Source: JAHJEM01 sp043805315
GTDB taxonomy: Archaea; Nanobdellota; Nanobdellia; Woesearchaeales; JAHJEM01
Direction of reading: 5' to 3'
Assembly (NCBI GenBank): GCA_043805315.1
Contig: JAZDID010000083.1
Coordinates: 1-13,125 of the forward strand
Length of the DNA stretch: 13,125 nucleotides
The position numbers were made by a program, and so were the translations under genes. The notes beneath the pieces were generated by a model. It ran no database searches, was not told the origin of the DNA, and saw only the letters and a list, made by a program, of their open reading frames with translations. Positions within the stretch are counted from its first letter, which is position 1. Each line of letters starts with the position of its first letter. This document shows positions 12,190 through 13,125 of this stretch, in pieces.

Positions 12190-13086
12190 TCACAACAGCA
12201 GCAGGTACCAGTTCATAAAAAACGTCGTGATCAGGAACGCGATAAGAAAGCTCGGCACAAATGGGATGCCTTCCTTGATAAGGACTGTCTTGATCTTGTT
12301 CTTCTTTTTGTACGCGATCAGCTCAGCGATCTGCTCTTTCGATATTCCGAGGTCCTTCGGCCCAGCAATCCGCTTTTTGCCGATGACAATGTCATTCACG
12401 ATCCAGTCTCCTTCAGTGAGCTTTTCAGGCAGGACTTCCTTGAGCATGCAGCTCTTCTCCACTGCCTTCACAAACAGCCAGAGGTAGAACATGATGAGCA
12501 TGGCCAGGATATAGCTGAGGAACATGAACTTGAACGGGTTATTCCAGAAAAAGGCCAGGATGATACCTATGATTGCGAGCCCGAGAACTGCATACCTATA
12601 TATAGTGACATTCCGCTCAGCTGCAAGCCTCTTGAATTCAGGAAGGAAGCGATCCTTTTTCCGAACCGCAAGCAGGATCGACCAGACAATGCCATAGACA
12701 GCACCTGCAAGCAGGATGTTGATGAAGAAGTCGATGAGGAACGGAATCCTTCCATATGCCAGTGCGATATGCAAGGGATGCAACCCGAAAAGCGCGCCCA
12801 TGGCAATGATGATCTTGCTGTCCCCGCCTCCCCACTGTCCTGTGTAGAACATGGCATAGGCGATGATAAGGCAGATGACAAGCCCGACAACTGAACCTAT
12901 GACATACCATGCATTCCAGAAAATGACTGAATACAGCGCGCTGGAAAGGATGCCAAAACCAATGAGAGAATAATTCAGCCAGTCAGGAACCTCCCGTGTC
13001 TTGATGTCTGTGTACGCTGCTATCAACAACCCGATGCAACCGATGATCCAGGAGAGAAAGATCGCAGGGGAATTGATGGCAAACAT
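12190..13086 (-). CDS. A24-family prepilin/preflagellin peptidase
   Basis: This polytopic membrane aspartic protease removes the class III signal peptide from archaellin or type IV pilin precursors. The 298-residue protein shows both catalytic aspartates: Asp27 in AAYTDIKTREVPDWL and Asp89 in the GxGD motif (GGGDSK, 86-91), followed by IIIAMGALFG. About eight hydrophobic helices are visible: 8-24, 40-56, 60-80, 92-110, 118-140, 165-180, 186-208 and 280-297. Between the last two lies a soluble stretch (210-270; EGDWIVNDIVIGKKRI, GISKEQIAELI), then KEGIPFVPSF, a tail I associate with archaeal FlaK/EppA-like peptidases. No pilin or archaellin genes are present in the window, so the substrate is not shown. 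The ATG is 26 nt from a TATA box at 13108-13117 and is probably leaderless. Confidence 0.92.
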   Translation of the reverse strand: MFAINSPAIFLSWIIGCIGLLIAAYTDIKTREVPDWLNYSLIGFGILSSALYSVIFWNAWYVIGSVVGLVICLIIAYAMFYTGQWGGGDSKIIIAMGALFGLHPLHIALAYGRIPFLIDFFINILLAGAVYGIVWSILLAVRKKDRFLPEFKRLAAERNVTIYRYAVLGLAIIGIILAFFWNNPFKFMFLSYILAMLIMFYLWLFVKAVEKSCMLKEVLPEKLTEGDWIVNDIVIGKKRIAGPKDLGISKEQIAELIAYKKKNKIKTVLIKEGIPFVPSFLIAFLITTFFMNWYLLLL

Positions 13087-13107
13087 ATGTTCACTGAGAA
13101 ATAAGAA

Positions 13108-13117
13108 GTTTATAAAG
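13108..13117 (-). promoter_or_regulatory. TATA-like box for the preflagellin peptidase gene
   Basis: On the minus strand CTTTATAAAC is centred about 26 nt before the ATG at 13086, with no Shine-Dalgarno site between. It nearly repeats the CTTTATAAAC string before the 160-residue protein gene. Confidence 0.55.
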
Positions 13118-13125
13118 TTTGCTAT

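Noticed and set aside
1..13125. tRNA, rRNA, insertion sequence or integration site
   Set aside because: No T-loop-like GTTCRANYC with matching acceptor arms, transposase motif or terminal inverted repeats were seen by eye; a covariance-model scan would be the decisive test.

Overview
This window looks archaeal, most likely from a DPANN-type lineage such as Woesearchaeota; the lineage call is an inference from memory of similar proteins. Most genes start 20-30 nt downstream of an A/T-rich TATA-like box (for example TTTAAA or TATATAAA), with no room for a bacterial leader, so they are probably leaderless. A minority have strong Shine-Dalgarno sites. The IMPDH/GMPR family protein, the A24 preflagellin-type peptidase with a KEGIPFVPSF tail, and the HIT proteins also fit archaea. 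Genes are tightly packed, and no gene-free stretch exceeds about 270 bp.

Layout. Positions 1-250 hold the end of a small membrane protein. It overlaps (ATGA) a frame-disrupted piece of the last two helices of a cation:proton antiporter (247-454). Running leftward, 1865-460 is a purine-salvage pair: methylthioadenosine phosphorylase releases adenine and adenine phosphoribosyltransferase converts it to AMP. Divergent from it, 2002-2409 encodes a small protein whose C-terminal half resembles bacterial sigma-70 region 4. A 268-bp spacer with degenerate 7/28-nt repeats precedes an IMPDH/GMPR family enzyme with two CBS domains (2678-4105) that has unusual active-site segments. A 51-codon gene with an elaborate control region (4296-4451) and a Mn-type superoxide dismutase (4520-5155) follow.

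The leftward block 9390-5362 holds an unrecognised 388-residue protein and a 910-residue Ca2+-type P-type ATPase. Rightward again come an unrecognised 160-residue protein (9521-10003) and two HIT proteins overlapping by ATGA (10086-11530). The two HIT proteins carry different substitutions in the histidine triad: H-x-L-x-H in the first, H-x-H-x-D in the second. A helical unknown (11604-12098) faces a convergent A24 family prepilin/preflagellin peptidase (13086-12190).

Functionally the window combines purine salvage and interconversion, oxidative-stress defence, Ca2+ homeostasis, processing of type IV pilin-like proteins, and several uncharacterised small proteins. The points most worth following up are the HIT pair with complementary triad lesions, the sigma region-4-like protein in an archaeon, the atypical CBS-containing IMPDH/GMPR enzyme, and the repeat-flanked promoter of the 51-codon gene.
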